From: Candidatus Bipolaricaulota bacterium
GTDB lineage: Bacteria > Bipolaricaulota > Bipolaricaulia > Bipolaricaulales > Bipolaricaulaceae
Assembly (NCBI GenBank): GCA_025060555.1
Contig: JANXBC010000003.1
Coordinates: forward strand, 1-32,367
Reading direction: 5' to 3'
Length of the DNA stretch: 32,367 nucleotides
Part shown: positions 20,711-30,355 of the stretch, in pieces
How the letters are laid out: every line of letters begins with the position of its first letter
Numbering within the stretch: position 1 is the stretch's first letter
Notes under the pieces: model-generated
Told to the model about the DNA's origin: nothing
Databases searched by the model: none
Seen by the model: the letters and a program-made list of their open reading frames with translations, nothing else
Made by a program: the position numbers and the translations under genes

Positions 20711-21369
20711 TGGGGCAGAAAACTCATCCGGTCGGGTTCCGTCTGGGCATTCTCCGCAAATGGAGGTCCACCTGGTTTGCCCCCAAGGCGAAGGTCCCGA
20801 CATACGTGGCGGAGGACCGGCGGATTCGTGACCACATCGAGAAGACTTACCGTGGAGCGGGAATCGCTGAAGTCCTCATCGAGCGGGCCACCGATGCGCG
20901 GGCCAAGGTCATCATCCGCGCCGCGCGGCCGGGGATCATCATTGGGCGCGGGGGGGCGGAGATCATGGCCCTCCAAGAGCGGCTTAGAAAAATGACGGGC
21001 CGGGAGATCGTGGTGCACGTGATGGAGGTGGATAAGCCTGAACTTGAGGCTTCCCTCGTGGCCCAAGACGTGGCTTTCCAAATCGAGAACCGGGTCAATC
21101 CCTATCGCGCCATGAAGGAAGCCATTCGGCGGGTGATGGCCGCCGGCGCACAAGGCGTGAAGATCCGTGTTTCTGGCCGCTTGGGTGGGGCGGAGTTGGC
21201 CCACTCCGTGGAGATGAAGGAGGGGCGTGTCCCCCTCCAGACTCTGCGGGCCGATGTGGATTTCGGATGCACTATCGCCTGGACCAAGTACGGAGTGATC
21301 GGGGTGAAGGCCTGGGTGTTTCGGGGGGAGATCTGGACCCTGAAGGAGAAGCGGGCGGAGGTGGCGTAG
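20710..21369 (+). CDS. rpsC: 30S ribosomal protein S3
   Basis: MGQKTHPVGFRLGILRKWRSTWFA; KH-type IIIRAARPGIIIGRGGAEI; SGRLGGAELAHSVEMKEGRVPLQTLRADVDFGCTIAWTKYGVIGVKAWVFRGE. Confidence 0.98.
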   Translation: MGQKTHPVGFRLGILRKWRSTWFAPKAKVPTYVAEDRRIRDHIEKTYRGAGIAEVLIERATDARAKVIIRAARPGIIIGRGGAEIMALQERLRKMTGREIVVHVMEVDKPELEASLVAQDVAFQIENRVNPYRAMKEAIRRVMAAGAQGVKIRVSGRLGGAELAHSVEMKEGRVPLQTLRADVDFGCTIAWTKYGVIGVKAWVFRGEIWTLKEKRAEVA

Positions 21370-21801
21370 ATGGCGCTCTTAGCACCTAAACGCACGAAAT
21401 ATCGCAAGCAACAGAAGGGGCGGCACATAAAGGGTAAGGCTAGCCGTGGGAACACTGTGGCCTTTGGGGATTACGGAATTCAGGCGCTGGAGCCCATTTG
21501 GCTCACCGCCCAACAGATCGAGGCTGCCCGCACGGTGCTGGCCCGCTCTACCCCTAAAGGGAAGGTCTGGGTCCGCGTCTTCCCCGATAAGCCCTACACG
21601 AAGAAGCCCGCGGAGTCCCGCATGGGCAAGGGGAAGGGGGATGTGGTGGGGTGGGTGGCGGTGGTGAAGCCCGGGCAAATCCTGTTCGAATTCACCGGGG
21701 TGAGCGAGGAGGAGGCCAAAGAGATCCACCGCAAAGTTTCCGCAAAACTCCCCATTGCCACGAAACTGGCCTGCCGGACGCGACTGGGGGTGGTGGCATG
21801 A
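21370..21801 (+). CDS. rplP: 50S ribosomal protein L16
   Basis: [81 protein letters not shown]. Confidence 0.98.
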   Translation: MALLAPKRTKYRKQQKGRHIKGKASRGNTVAFGDYGIQALEPIWLTAQQIEAARTVLARSTPKGKVWVRVFPDKPYTKKPAESRMGKGKGDVVGWVAVVKPGQILFEFTGVSEEEAKEIHRKVSAKLPIATKLACRTRLGVVA

Positions 21802-21995
21802 AGGCCCGGGACCTCAGGGAGCTTACAACCGATGAGTTGATGCAACGGGTTCAGGAGTGGAAGAGGAAGCTTCTGAACCTCCGGTTCCAATTGGCCACGG
21901 GCCAGCTCACCAACACCGCGGAGATCACGAAGACCAAGCGGGATATCGCTCGCGCCCTCACCATTCTGCGGGAACGGGGGGTGCGCCATGGGTAA
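21798..21995 (+). CDS. rpmC: 50S ribosomal protein L29
   Basis: [63 protein letters not shown] 21798 overlaps the rplP stop. Confidence 0.97.
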   Translation: MKARDLRELTTDELMQRVQEWKRKLLNLRFQLATGQLTNTAEITKTKRDIARALTILRERGVRHG

Positions 21996-22236
21996 CCGCA
22001 AGCAGCGCATCGGGGTTGTGGTAAGCGCGAGGATGCAGAAGACTATTGTGGTGGTGGAGGAAAGACTTGTGGAGCACCCTCTCTACCACAAATACATGCG
22101 CCGACGCACCAAGTACTACGTGCATGACGAGGCCCAACAGGCGCGGGTTGGGGACTTGGTGCGGATCGAGGAGACCCGGCCGCTTTCCAAGCTCAAGCGC
22201 TGGCGGCTAGTGGAAGTCCTGCGCCGCGCCCAATAG
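21988..22236 (+). CDS. rpsQ: 30S ribosomal protein S17
   Basis: [74 protein letters not shown]. Confidence 0.97.
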   Translation: MGNRKQRIGVVVSARMQKTIVVVEERLVEHPLYHKYMRRRTKYYVHDEAQQARVGDLVRIEETRPLSKLKRWRLVEVLRRAQ

Positions 22237-22238
22237 CC

Positions 22239-22604
22239 ATGGCTGTGCAACTACGCACGCGGCTCGTGGTGGCTGATAACACCGGGGTCAAAGAGGTGGA
22301 GTGCATCAACGTGCTGGGGAAGAAGCACAAGGCCGAGATCGGGGATATCATTGTGGCTTCGGTGAAGAAACGTCTTCCCACCTCGGAGTTTGACAAGGGG
22401 GACATCGTGCGCGGGGTGGTGGTGCGGACCCGCCAGGCCTACCGCCGGGCGGATGGCAGCACCATCCGCTTCGACGACAACGCGGTGGTCCTCGTGGACA
22501 AGAACTTGCAGCCCATTGGGACCAGGGTGTTTGGGCCGGTGGCCAGGGAGCTCCGGGAAAAAGGGATGATGCGCATCATCTCCCTGGCCCCGGAGGTGGT
22601 GTAG
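22239..22604 (+). CDS. rplN: 50S ribosomal protein L14
   Basis: [25 protein letters not shown]...[12 protein letters not shown]...[50 protein letters not shown]. Confidence 0.98.
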   Translation: MAVQLRTRLVVADNTGVKEVECINVLGKKHKAEIGDIIVASVKKRLPTSEFDKGDIVRGVVVRTRQAYRRADGSTIRFDDNAVVLVDKNLQPIGTRVFGPVARELREKGMMRIISLAPEVV

Positions 22605-22613
22605 GAGGGAAGG

Positions 22614-22925
22614 GTGGCCAAGGTGAAAAAGGGCGATCGCGTGAAGATCATCGCCGGCGACGACCGGGGCAAAATCGGGAAGGTTTTGCGGGTCCTTCCC
22701 GAGGCGGATCGGGTGCTGGTGGAAGGGGTCAACATCGTGACCAAGCACCAGCGGCCCACGGCCACCGTGCGTGAGCCGGGCATCATAAAGAAAGAGGCCC
22801 CGATCCATATCTCCAACGTGAAGGTCATTTGTCCGGAGTGTGGCGTCCCCACCCGTATTGGTTTTGCGTGGGTGGAGGGCCGCAAACTCCGCCGGTGCAA
22901 GCAGTGCGGTGCGACTTTCCCATAA
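22614..22925 (+). CDS. rplX: 50S ribosomal protein L24 (with CxxC...CxxC zinc ribbon tail)
   Basis: VKKGDRVKIIAGDDRGKIGKVLRVLPEADRVLVEGVNIVTKHQRP; C-term CPECGVPTRIGFAWVEGRKLRRCKQCGATFP; GTG start. Confidence 0.97.
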   Translation: MAKVKKGDRVKIIAGDDRGKIGKVLRVLPEADRVLVEGVNIVTKHQRPTATVREPGIIKKEAPIHISNVKVICPECGVPTRIGFAWVEGRKLRRCKQCGATFP

Positions 22926-22929
22926 GGCC

Positions 22930-23466
22930 ATGTTGCTCAGTGAACGCTTCAAAAAGGAGATCGTGCCTAAGCTCATGAAGGAGCTTGGGTACACAAACGT
23001 CATGCAGGTCCCCCGCATCGAGAAGGTTGTGATCAACATGGGGGTGGGCAAGCATGACGACCCCAAAGTTTTGGAGGGGGCGATGAAGAACTTGGCCCAG
23101 ATCACCGGACAGAAGCCGGTGGTGACCCGGGCCAAGAAGGCCATCTCTGACTTCAAGATCAAAAAAGGTGATGCCATCGGGTGCATGGTCACTTTGCGGG
23201 GGGTCCGGGCTTACGAGTTTTTGCACAAGCTCTTTCGTGTGGTTCTCCCGGGGATCCGGGACTTCAAGGGGGTGAACCCCGACGCCTTTGATGGTCGCGG
23301 GAACCTCTCCATTGGCATCCCTGATCAGATGGCGTTCCCCGAGGTAAGCTACGATGATGTGGTGCGGCCGCAAGGGATGGACGTGGTGATCGTGACCACC
23401 GCCAAGACCGACGAGGAGGCTTACCATCTCCTTGCGGCGCTGGGGTGCCCGTTCCGGAGGAACTAG
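22930..23466 (+). CDS. rplE: 50S ribosomal protein L5
   Basis: [69 protein letters not shown]. Start corrected to ATG 22930. Confidence 0.97.
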   Translation: MLLSERFKKEIVPKLMKELGYTNVMQVPRIEKVVINMGVGKHDDPKVLEGAMKNLAQITGQKPVVTRAKKAISDFKIKKGDAIGCMVTLRGVRAYEFLHKLFRVVLPGIRDFKGVNPDAFDGRGNLSIGIPDQMAFPEVSYDDVVRPQGMDVVIVTTAKTDEEAYHLLAALGCPFRRN

Positions 23467-23474
23467 GGGGTAAG

Positions 23475-23660
23475 ATGGCGCGCAAATGCAAGATCGAGAA
23501 GATGAAGAAACCGCCGAAATTCAAGGTGCGGCAGCGCAATCGTTGCCTTTTGTGCGGCCGGCCGCGTGGGTTCATTCGCGACTTCGGGCTTTGCCGCATG
23601 TGTTTCCGCAAGCTCGCCTTGGACGGGCAAATCCCGGGTGTAAAGAAGGCCTCATGGTGA
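23475..23660 (+). CDS. rpsN: 30S ribosomal protein S14, zinc (C+) form
   Basis: [45 protein letters not shown]. Start at ATG 23475. Confidence 0.97.
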   Translation: MARKCKIEKMKKPPKFKVRQRNRCLLCGRPRGFIRDFGLCRMCFRKLALDGQIPGVKKASW

Positions 23661-23670
23661 GGAGGGGGAG

Positions 23671-24081
23671 ATGACGGTGGGCGACCCCATCGCTGACATG
23701 CTCACACGCATTCGCAATGCGTTGGCGCGGCGGGCTCCCGAGGTCTGTGTGCCTTCTTCCAAACTGAAGGAAGCGATCGTCCGGGTGCTTGAGGAGGAAG
23801 GGTACATTGCTGGATATGAGGTGGAGAAACTCGGGAGTTACCCAGTGCTGCGGATCAAGCTGAAGTACCTACGGGAGGGTACGCGGGTTTGGCGGCCGGC
23901 CATACGGGGGCTGAGGCGGGTGAGCCGGCCCTCTCGCCGCGTTTACGCCGGGGTGCGCGAGCTTCCCCGTCCGTATCAGGGCCTGGGGATCGCTATCGTT
24001 TCCACACCCCAAGGGGTGATGACCGATCGGGAGGCCCGTCGGCGGCGCATCGGTGGAGAAATCCTTTGCGAGGTGTGGTGA
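23671..24081 (+). CDS. rpsH: 30S ribosomal protein S8
   Basis: DPIADMLTRIRNALARRAPEVCVPSSKLKEAIVRVLEEEGYI...GLGIAIVSTPQGVMTDREARRRRIGGEILCEVW. Confidence 0.97.
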   Translation: MTVGDPIADMLTRIRNALARRAPEVCVPSSKLKEAIVRVLEEEGYIAGYEVEKLGSYPVLRIKLKYLREGTRVWRPAIRGLRRVSRPSRRVYAGVRELPRPYQGLGIAIVSTPQGVMTDREARRRRIGGEILCEVW

Positions 24082-24089
24082 GGTGGGCG

Positions 24090-24635
24090 ATGTCCAAGAT
24101 CGGGAAAAAGCCAATTCCTTTGCCGACAGGGGTTAAGGTGGAGATCCACGCTCAGGAGGTCGTCGTCCAAGGCCCCTTGGGGACCCTGCGCTGCTCCTAT
24201 GATCCCCAATACGTTTCCATCAGCGTTAAGGATGGCAAGGTTCTCGTGGAACGCAAGGGCGAGCGTGCGCCCTTCCGCGCCAGACACGGTCTTTACCGCG
24301 CTCTCATCGCCAACATGGTGCAAGGCGTCACGAAGAAATGGGAAAAGGAGTTGGAAATCCAAGGATTGGGGTACCGGGCGAAGCTCGAGGGGCGAACCTT
24401 GGTCATGGAGCTTGGTTTTTCCCATCCCGTGCGCTTTCCTATTCCCGCTGGGGTAGAAGTAGAGGTGCCTGAGCCCACGCGGATCATCGTGCGCGGGATC
24501 GACAAATACCTGGTGGGGCAAGTGGCGGCTAACATCCGCAAGATCAAGCCGCCTGAGCCATATCGCGGCACAGGCATCCGCTATAAGGGCGAGGAGATCG
24601 TGAAGAAGGTCGGCAAACTCGGAGCGAAGGCGTGA
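24090..24635 (+). CDS. rplF: 50S ribosomal protein L6
   Basis: [19 protein letters not shown]...[57 protein letters not shown]. Start corrected to ATG 24090. Confidence 0.97.
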   Translation: MSKIGKKPIPLPTGVKVEIHAQEVVVQGPLGTLRCSYDPQYVSISVKDGKVLVERKGERAPFRARHGLYRALIANMVQGVTKKWEKELEIQGLGYRAKLEGRTLVMELGFSHPVRFPIPAGVEVEVPEPTRIIVRGIDKYLVGQVAANIRKIKPPEPYRGTGIRYKGEEIVKKVGKLGAKA

Positions 24636-24640
24636 TGGAT

Positions 24641-25012
24641 ATGGCGAGACTTTCACGGAACAAGCAGAGGATCAAACGACATATGCGTATCCGGCGGAAG
24701 GTGATTGGGACGCCGGAGCGCCCCAGGTTATGTGTATTCAAAAGCCTTTCCCACATTTATGCCCAGCTCATCGACGATACCCCGCGCGGGGGCAGCCGTA
24801 CCCTGGTGGCTGCCTCAACCTTGGATCCGGAGATTCGCGACAAGATCAGGTCCGATAACATCGAGGCGGCGCGTCTTGTGGGCGCGCTCATCGCTAAGCG
24901 GGCATTAGCATTGGGAATCAGGAAGGTGGTATTTGATCGGGGAGGATACCCTTATCATGGGAAGGTGCGGGCCCTCGCAGAGGCGGCCCGGGAGGGGGGG
25001 CTGGAGTTTTGA
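24641..25012 (+). CDS. rplR: 50S ribosomal protein L18
   Basis: [31 protein letters not shown]...[27 protein letters not shown]. Start ATG 24641 or 24632. Confidence 0.97.
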   Translation: MARLSRNKQRIKRHMRIRRKVIGTPERPRLCVFKSLSHIYAQLIDDTPRGGSRTLVAASTLDPEIRDKIRSDNIEAARLVGALIAKRALALGIRKVVFDRGGYPYHGKVRALAEAAREGGLEF

Positions 25013-25524
25013 TCGCGCAGGTCCCTGAACAGCTACAAAACGAGGTCATCGAGATTCGCCGGGTCGGCCGGGTCACCAAAGGTGGCAAACGCATGCGCTT
25101 CCGCGTGGTGGTGGTGGTGGGCAATGGGGCTGGCCGGGTGGGGGTGGGGATAGGGAAGTCCATTGAGATCCCCCAAGCCGTGCAGCAAGCCATCCGCAAT
25201 GCCCTCAAGAACATGATTGAAATCCCCATCGTCAACGGCACTATCCCCCACGAGGTGAGGGGGGAATACGGCGCAGCCAAAGTCCTTCTTCGCCCGGCTT
25301 ATCCCGGCACTGGGGTTATTGCCGGACGTACTGTGGGCGCGATTTGCCGCATGGCGGGGATCAAAGACATCCTCACTAAGGCCCTCCGCTCCACAAACCC
25401 CCTCAATCTCGCGCGCGCCACTTTAGCGGCTTTGGCGCAACTGGAGAGCCCAGAGGTGGTGGCCAAGCGGCGGGGAAAGAGCGTGAAGGAATTGGTGGAG
25501 GCTGAAAATGGCGCTGAATCTTAA
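25009..25524 (+). CDS. rpsE: 30S ribosomal protein S5
   Basis: [53 protein letters not shown]...[35 protein letters not shown] start in a TTGA overlap with rplR. Confidence 0.97.
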   Translation: MIAQVPEQLQNEVIEIRRVGRVTKGGKRMRFRVVVVVGNGAGRVGVGIGKSIEIPQAVQQAIRNALKNMIEIPIVNGTIPHEVRGEYGAAKVLLRPAYPGTGVIAGRTVGAICRMAGIKDILTKALRSTNPLNLARATLAALAQLESPEVVAKRRGKSVKELVEAENGAES

Positions 25525-25960
25525 CGATCTCCGTCCTCGGCCCGGGGCCAAGCATCGGGTTAAGCGGGTTGGCCGGGGCTACGGCTCCGGTCACGGTGGA
25601 CATGAATCTGGTCGGGGCACAAAAGGCCAGGGGGCCCGCGCGGGAGTCCGCATGAGGCCAGGGTATGAGGGTGGGCAGACGCCTCTTTGGATGCGTTTTC
25701 CCAAGCGGGGGTTCCGTAATCCCTTGGCCAAAGAGTACGCGATCGTGGACATAGGGGTCCTCGAAAAACACTTTTCTCCCGGCGAGGAGGTCACCCTGGA
25801 AAAACTCATGGCCAAAGGAATTGTGAAGGACCCCAAAGGAGGCCTGAAGGTCCTGGGTGAGGGGGAACTCACGAAACCCCTCATTGTCAAGGCCCAGAAG
25901 TTCAGCCGGCGCGCGCGGGAGAAGATCGAAGCCGCCGGCGGCCGCGCGGAGGAGGGTTGA
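25508..25960 (+). CDS. rplO: 50S ribosomal protein L15
   Basis: [44 protein letters not shown]...[22 protein letters not shown]. Confidence 0.97.
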   Translation: MALNLNDLRPRPGAKHRVKRVGRGYGSGHGGHESGRGTKGQGARAGVRMRPGYEGGQTPLWMRFPKRGFRNPLAKEYAIVDIGVLEKHFSPGEEVTLEKLMAKGIVKDPKGGLKVLGEGELTKPLIVKAQKFSRRAREKIEAAGGRAEEG

Positions 25961-25961
25961 G

Positions 25962-27251
25962 GTGTACCGCCGCGTCCAACAGGTCTTCGCCGTCGAAGAG
26001 CTGCGTAAACGCATCCTCTATACCCTCGGCATGCTCCTTATATACCGAATCGGTGTGTACATCCCCGTCCCAGGGATCAAGACCGAGGCCCTCGGTCAAA
26101 TGCTCTCCGAGGCCTTGGGTACTGGTCTTTTGCAGTTCTTAAACCTTTTCACCGGCGGGGCTCTCCAGAACTTTTCCCTCTTTGCCCTCGGTGTCATCCC
26201 GTATATCAACGTATCGATCATTCTTTCCCTTCTCATCCCGGTTGTGCCCGCGTTGAAGAAACTTCAGGAAGAAGGACGTGAGGGGCGAAAGAAGCTCACC
26301 CAATACACGCGCTGGGGCACAGTGGGTATGTCCCTCATCCAAGCCTTCGCCTTTAGCTATATGGCCATCACCTATGGACTGGCTGATCCTACACCGCGGT
26401 TTTTCATCACCTCTATCATCGCCTTGACGACGGGAAGCATTTTCCTCATGTGGATCGGAGAACGCATCACAGAAAATGGTATTGGCAACGGTATCTCCAT
26501 GCTGATCATGGCCGGGATTGTCGCGCGATTCCCGGGGGAGATACAGTCCACCTACATCGAGATCTCCACGGGCACCGTGCACCCGCTTTGGGCGGTTGGG
26601 CTTGTGGTGGTCTTTGTCGCGGTGGTAGCCCTCACGGTCATCATGCAGCAGGGCCAGAGGCGGATCTTGGTGCAGTATGCCAAGCGCACCACCGGCCGGC
26701 GGGTTTATGGTGGGCATTCCACCTATCTTCCCCTGCGGGTGAACATGGGCGGTGTGATCCCCATCATCTTCGCTTCCGCTATCCTCAGCCTGCCCAGCTC
26801 CGTGGCCGCTTGGATCCCGAGCCTTCGGTGGCTACAAAGCTATGTGGAGCCTGGGAGCCTGGTGTACCTTCTCGCATACGTCGTGCTTACCATCTTTTTC
26901 ACCTATTTCTATAGCTCCCTCGTGTTCGACCCCGAGGAGGTTGCGAAAAACCTGCGCGAGGCCGGTGGGTTCGTGCCCGGGGTCCGCCCCGGGGCCCCTA
27001 CTGCCCAATATTTCCGGGAGATCCTCGGCCGGCTGAATATAGTTGGGGCTTTATTCCTCGCCGGGATTGCTGTGTTGCCCTACATCTTCCGCGCCGCTTC
27101 CGGCATCCGGGGCTTCTGGCTGGGCGGCACTTCCCTCCTCATCCTCGTCGGCGTTGGGATCGACACCATCATGCAGATCGAGGCTCACCTCATCATGCGC
27201 CAGTATGAGTCCCTCATCAAAGGCGCACGCTTCCTGGGGAGAAGGGAATGA
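25962..27251 (+). CDS. secY: Preprotein translocase subunit SecY
   Basis: VEELRKRILYTLGMLLIYRIGVYIPVPGI; GNGISMLIMAGIVARFP; AKRTTGRRVYGGHSTYLPLRVNMGGVIPIIFASAIL; multiple TM segments. GTG start at 25962. Confidence 0.97.
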   Translation: MYRRVQQVFAVEELRKRILYTLGMLLIYRIGVYIPVPGIKTEALGQMLSEALGTGLLQFLNLFTGGALQNFSLFALGVIPYINVSIILSLLIPVVPALKKLQEEGREGRKKLTQYTRWGTVGMSLIQAFAFSYMAITYGLADPTPRFFITSIIALTTGSIFLMWIGERITENGIGNGISMLIMAGIVARFPGEIQSTYIEISTGTVHPLWAVGLVVVFVAVVALTVIMQQGQRRILVQYAKRTTGRRVYGGHSTYLPLRVNMGGVIPIIFASAILSLPSSVAAWIPSLRWLQSYVEPGSLVYLLAYVVLTIFFTYFYSSLVFDPEEVAKNLREAGGFVPGVRPGAPTAQYFREILGRLNIVGALFLAGIAVLPYIFRAASGIRGFWLGGTSLLILVGVGIDTIMQIEAHLIMRQYESLIKGARFLGRRE

Positions 27252-27871
27252 AGAACGTTGTTCTCCTTGGTCCGCCTGGTGCAGGGAAAGGCACGGTGGC
27301 CGCCCGCCTCGTTCAAGAATTCAAGTTTTTGCATGTTTCCACCGGGGATATGCTCCGTGAGGAAGTGGCGCAAAATACCCCCCTTGGTCAACTCGCCAAG
27401 GGATATATGGCCCGCGGGGAGCTTGTTCCCGATGAGGTGATCTTGAGCATGGTCCGTCAGCGGGTGGACGCCAAGAAAGGCGTGCTGTTTGATGGATTCC
27501 CTCGGACCATCGCCCAAGCGGAGGGTTTAGAGCGGTTCACAACCGTGGATCTCGTGATTTTCCTTGAAGTGGAGCAGGAAGAGGTGGTGCGGCGTCTCTC
27601 TAGTCGAGTGGTTTGCTCCGCTTGTGGTGCGGTTTATAACCTGATCACCCAGCCTCCGCGGGTGCAGGGCAAATGTGATCAGTGCGGGGGTACTTTGGTC
27701 CAGCGGGAAGACGACAAACCAGAGGTCGTGGCCCGCCGGTTTGCGGTGTATATGAGAGATTCCGCTCCCCTTGTGGCGTACTATGAGGGGCGCGGAATGC
27801 TGCGACGCGTACGCGCTGATCGTTCCCCCGACGAAGTTTTCCAGGCCATCGCGGAAGTCTTGCGTTCATGA
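27248..27871 (+). CDS. adk: Adenylate kinase with zinc-type LID
   Basis: LLGPPGAGKGTVAARL, FDGFPRTIAQAEGL, CSACGAVYN...CDQCGGTLVQREDDKPEVVARRF; ATGA overlap with secY. Confidence 0.97.
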   Translation: MKNVVLLGPPGAGKGTVAARLVQEFKFLHVSTGDMLREEVAQNTPLGQLAKGYMARGELVPDEVILSMVRQRVDAKKGVLFDGFPRTIAQAEGLERFTTVDLVIFLEVEQEEVVRRLSSRVVCSACGAVYNLITQPPRVQGKCDQCGGTLVQREDDKPEVVARRFAVYMRDSAPLVAYYEGRGMLRRVRADRSPDEVFQAIAEVLRS

Positions 27872-28647
27872 TCGCCCTAAAAACTGAGCGCGAGTTAGAA
27901 GTGCTGGCGGAGAACGCGCGGATCCTGCGCGAAATCCTGCGGGAGTTGGCGGATCATGTGGGCCCAGGGGTAACAACGGGGGAACTCGATCGGCGTGCCG
28001 AGCGCTTGATCCGCTTGGCCGGGGCCATACCGGCCTTCAAAGGCTACCAAGGCTATCCTGCCACCTTGTGTACCTCTGTGAATGAGGAAATCGTACACGG
28101 TATTCCCTCAGATAAGCGCGTTCTTGAAGAGGGCGACCTTCTTTCTTTGGATCTCGGGCTTTGGCGAGGTGGGTATTACGCGGATGCTGCGGTGACACTG
28201 GCAGTTGGGCGGCTCCGGCCGGATGCACAAAAACTTGTGGAAGCTACGCGCGCTGCCTTGCGAGCGGCCATCGAGGCCGTTAAAATTGGGGCGCACGTTT
28301 CGGACCTGTCTTATGCTATTGAGTCCAGCGCGAGGACTTTTGGTTTTTATCCAGTGCGGGAATTTGTGGGCCATGGGATAGGGCGCTCCCTCCACGAGGA
28401 TCCGCAGATCCCGAATTTTGGCCCGCCAGGTTTTGGGGCGGTCCTCAGGGAGGGGATGATCCTCTGTCCGGAGCCGATGTTGAAGGGAGATCCGCTTCCC
28501 GTCCGAATCCTTTCGGATGGCTGGACGGCGGTCACCGGTGGGGCCACGCTCGCCGCGCACTTCGAGGAGATGGTGGCGGTGACGGCGGATGGCCCGTGGG
28601 TGTTGACCGGATGGATCGGGGAGGAGATTTGGGGAAAAAGGAGCTGA
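27868..28647 (+). CDS. map: Methionine aminopeptidase type I
   Basis: 259 aa; GYQGYPATLCTSVNEEIVHGIPSDKRVLEEGDLLSLDLGLWRGGYYADAAVTLAVG; FVGHGIGRSLHEDPQIPNFG; ATGA overlap with adk. Confidence 0.97.
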   Translation: MIALKTERELEVLAENARILREILRELADHVGPGVTTGELDRRAERLIRLAGAIPAFKGYQGYPATLCTSVNEEIVHGIPSDKRVLEEGDLLSLDLGLWRGGYYADAAVTLAVGRLRPDAQKLVEATRAALRAAIEAVKIGAHVSDLSYAIESSARTFGFYPVREFVGHGIGRSLHEDPQIPNFGPPGFGAVLREGMILCPEPMLKGDPLPVRILSDGWTAVTGGATLAAHFEEMVAVTADGPWVLTGWIGEEIWGKRS

Positions 28648-28847
28648 TCAGGGCAAAGGGTGAGGTCATCGAGGTCCTTCCGGACTGCATGTATCGCGTT
28701 CGGTTGGAGACCGGTCATGAGGCGATTTGCGTTACTTCTGGGCGCATGCGCCGGAACTTCATCCGCGTTGTGGTGGGGGATAAAGTGCTGTGTGAGTTCT
28801 CCCCGTATGATTTAACACGTGGGCGCATCGTCTACCGCGAGAGTTAG
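28629..28847 (+). CDS. infA: Translation initiation factor IF-1
   Basis: GKKELIRAKGEVIEVLPDCMYRVRLETGHEAICVTSGRMRRNFIRVVVGDKVLCEFSPYDLTRGRIVYR; probable TTG start at 28629. Confidence 0.95.
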   Translation: MGKKELIRAKGEVIEVLPDCMYRVRLETGHEAICVTSGRMRRNFIRVVVGDKVLCEFSPYDLTRGRIVYRES

Positions 28848-28856
28848 GAGGAGGCC

Positions 28857-28970
28857 ATGAAGGTGCGCAGTTCGGTGAAAAGGATCTGCGAAAAATGCCA
28901 AGTCATCCGCCGCAAGGGGAGGCTTTGGGTGATTTGTCGCAATCCCAAGCATAAACAACGGCAGGGGTGA
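28857..28970 (+). CDS. rpmJ: 50S ribosomal protein L36, zinc form (absent from the supplied ORF track)
   Basis: Manual translation [40 protein letters not shown] 28857, TGA 28968-28970; between infA and rpsM as in canonical operons. Confidence 0.97.
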   Translation: MKVRSSVKRICEKCQVIRRKGRLWVICRNPKHKQRQG

Positions 28971-28974
28971 TGGT

Positions 28975-29361
28975 ATGGCCAGGATCGCAGGTGTAAACCT
29001 TCCGGCAAAGAAAAGGGTGGATGTGGCGCTCACCTACATCTATGGGATCGGCCCATCTTTGGCCAAGAGGATCCTCCAAAAAACTGGGGTTGATCCGGCC
29101 ACGCGGGTCATGGATCTCACGGAAGAGCAGGTTGCCGCCTTACGGCAGGAGGTTGAGTCCTACACAGTGGAAGGCGATCTGCGGCGGCAGATCCGTGCCA
29201 ACATCCAGCGCCTCATCGACATTGGGTGCTACCGGGGGATTCGGCATAAGGTGGGTCTCCCTGTGCGGGGCCAGCGCACGCGGACAAACGCCCGTACCTG
29301 GAAAGGGCCGCGGCCGGACAAGGCTGGCCGCCGCAGCCGCAAAAAGGAACAGAAGGAGTAA
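28975..29361 (+). CDS. rpsM: 30S ribosomal protein S13
   Basis: [60 protein letters not shown]. Confidence 0.98.
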   Translation: MARIAGVNLPAKKRVDVALTYIYGIGPSLAKRILQKTGVDPATRVMDLTEEQVAALRQEVESYTVEGDLRRQIRANIQRLIDIGCYRGIRHKVGLPVRGQRTRTNARTWKGPRPDKAGRRSRKKEQKE

Positions 29362-29364
29362 GCA

Positions 29365-29721
29365 ATGAGCCCCCAGACGCAAACGCGCAAAAAGAAAAAC
29401 GTCCGCCTTGAACGCGCCCGCGTCCACATTCACTCTACGTTCAATAACACCATCCTCACCCTCACCGACTTGGATGGCAATACACTGGCCTGGCAGTCTG
29501 GTGGGACCGTGGGATTCAGTGGCTCGCGGAAGGGCACGCCCTACGCTGCGCAACTTGCCTGTCAGGCTTTAGTCAGACAAATGAAGGAAATAGGGATTCG
29601 TTCGGTGATCGTTACTGTGGATGGTGCTGGGCCCGGGCGGCAACCGGTGATTCAAACGCTCCGGGCCTCCGGCATTCAGGTGGAAGAGGTGAAGAACGTC
29701 ACCCCCACCCCACATAGCTAG
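29365..29721 (+). CDS. rpsK: 30S ribosomal protein S11
   Basis: ARVHIHSTFNNTILTLTDLDGNTLAWQSGGTVGFSGSRKGTPYAAQLACQAL; GAGPGRQPVIQTLRASGIQV. Confidence 0.98.
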   Translation: MSPQTQTRKKKNVRLERARVHIHSTFNNTILTLTDLDGNTLAWQSGGTVGFSGSRKGTPYAAQLACQALVRQMKEIGIRSVIVTVDGAGPGRQPVIQTLRASGIQVEEVKNVTPTPHS

Positions 29722-29730
29722 GGAGGGATT

Positions 29731-30354
29731 ATGGGAAAGTATGCGGGACCTAAATGTCGACTCTGCCGGCGTGAAGGGGTGAAACTTTTCCTTCGGGGCG
29801 ACCGGTGCTACTCCCCGAAGTGTGCGCTCGTGCGGCGCCCAACCCTGCCCGGCCAGCACGGCCGCTTCCGCCGCCGCATGACCCTCTACGCCCTACGCCT
29901 CCGCGAAAAACAGAAACTCAAGAGGATCTACGGCCTAAGGGAGGAGCAGTTCCGCCGGTATGTGGAATGGGCTAAGGATTTCAAAGGGGTCACTGGCGAG
30001 GCCCTTTTGAAGTTCCTGGAACGCCGGTTGGATAACATCGTTTATCGTGCGGGTTTCGCCCTATCCCGGGCTCAAGCACGTCAACTCGTCTCGCACGGAC
30101 ATTTTCTCGTCAATGGACGGGTGACCAACATCCCTTCCTATCTTGTGGAGGAGGGCGATATTGTGGAGGTCCGACCTCAGTCCAAGGAAAAGTTGCGCCC
30201 TATGCTCAAGGAAATTGCTGACCGTCGCCCCGTTCCAAGCTGGCTCACCCGGGATCTTGAGGGGCTACGTGTCCAGGTGAATGCCGAGCCCAATCTGGAA
30301 GAGCTCGAGCACGCAGTGGACACGAGCTTGATTGTGGAGTACTACTCTCGCTGA
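29731..30354 (+). CDS. rpsD: 30S ribosomal protein S4, zinc (C+) form
   Basis: [80 protein letters not shown]. Confidence 0.98.
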   Translation: MGKYAGPKCRLCRREGVKLFLRGDRCYSPKCALVRRPTLPGQHGRFRRRMTLYALRLREKQKLKRIYGLREEQFRRYVEWAKDFKGVTGEALLKFLERRLDNIVYRAGFALSRAQARQLVSHGHFLVNGRVTNIPSYLVEEGDIVEVRPQSKEKLRPMLKEIADRRPVPSWLTRDLEGLRVQVNAEPNLEELEHAVDTSLIVEYYSR

Positions 30355-30355
30355 T

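Noticed and set aside
22840-23466. N-terminally extended L5 ORF
   Set aside because: The extension overlaps the rplX zinc ribbon; L5 homology begins at [15 protein letters not shown] (22930).
23889-24635. N-terminally extended L6 ORF
   Set aside because: The extension is an out-of-frame reading of rpsH; L6 homology begins at ATG 24090.
26970-27002. GC-rich palindrome-like CCCGGGGTCCGCCCCGGGGCC in secY
   Set aside because: Encodes the conserved SecY PGVRPGAP loop; Pro/Gly codons explain the symmetry.
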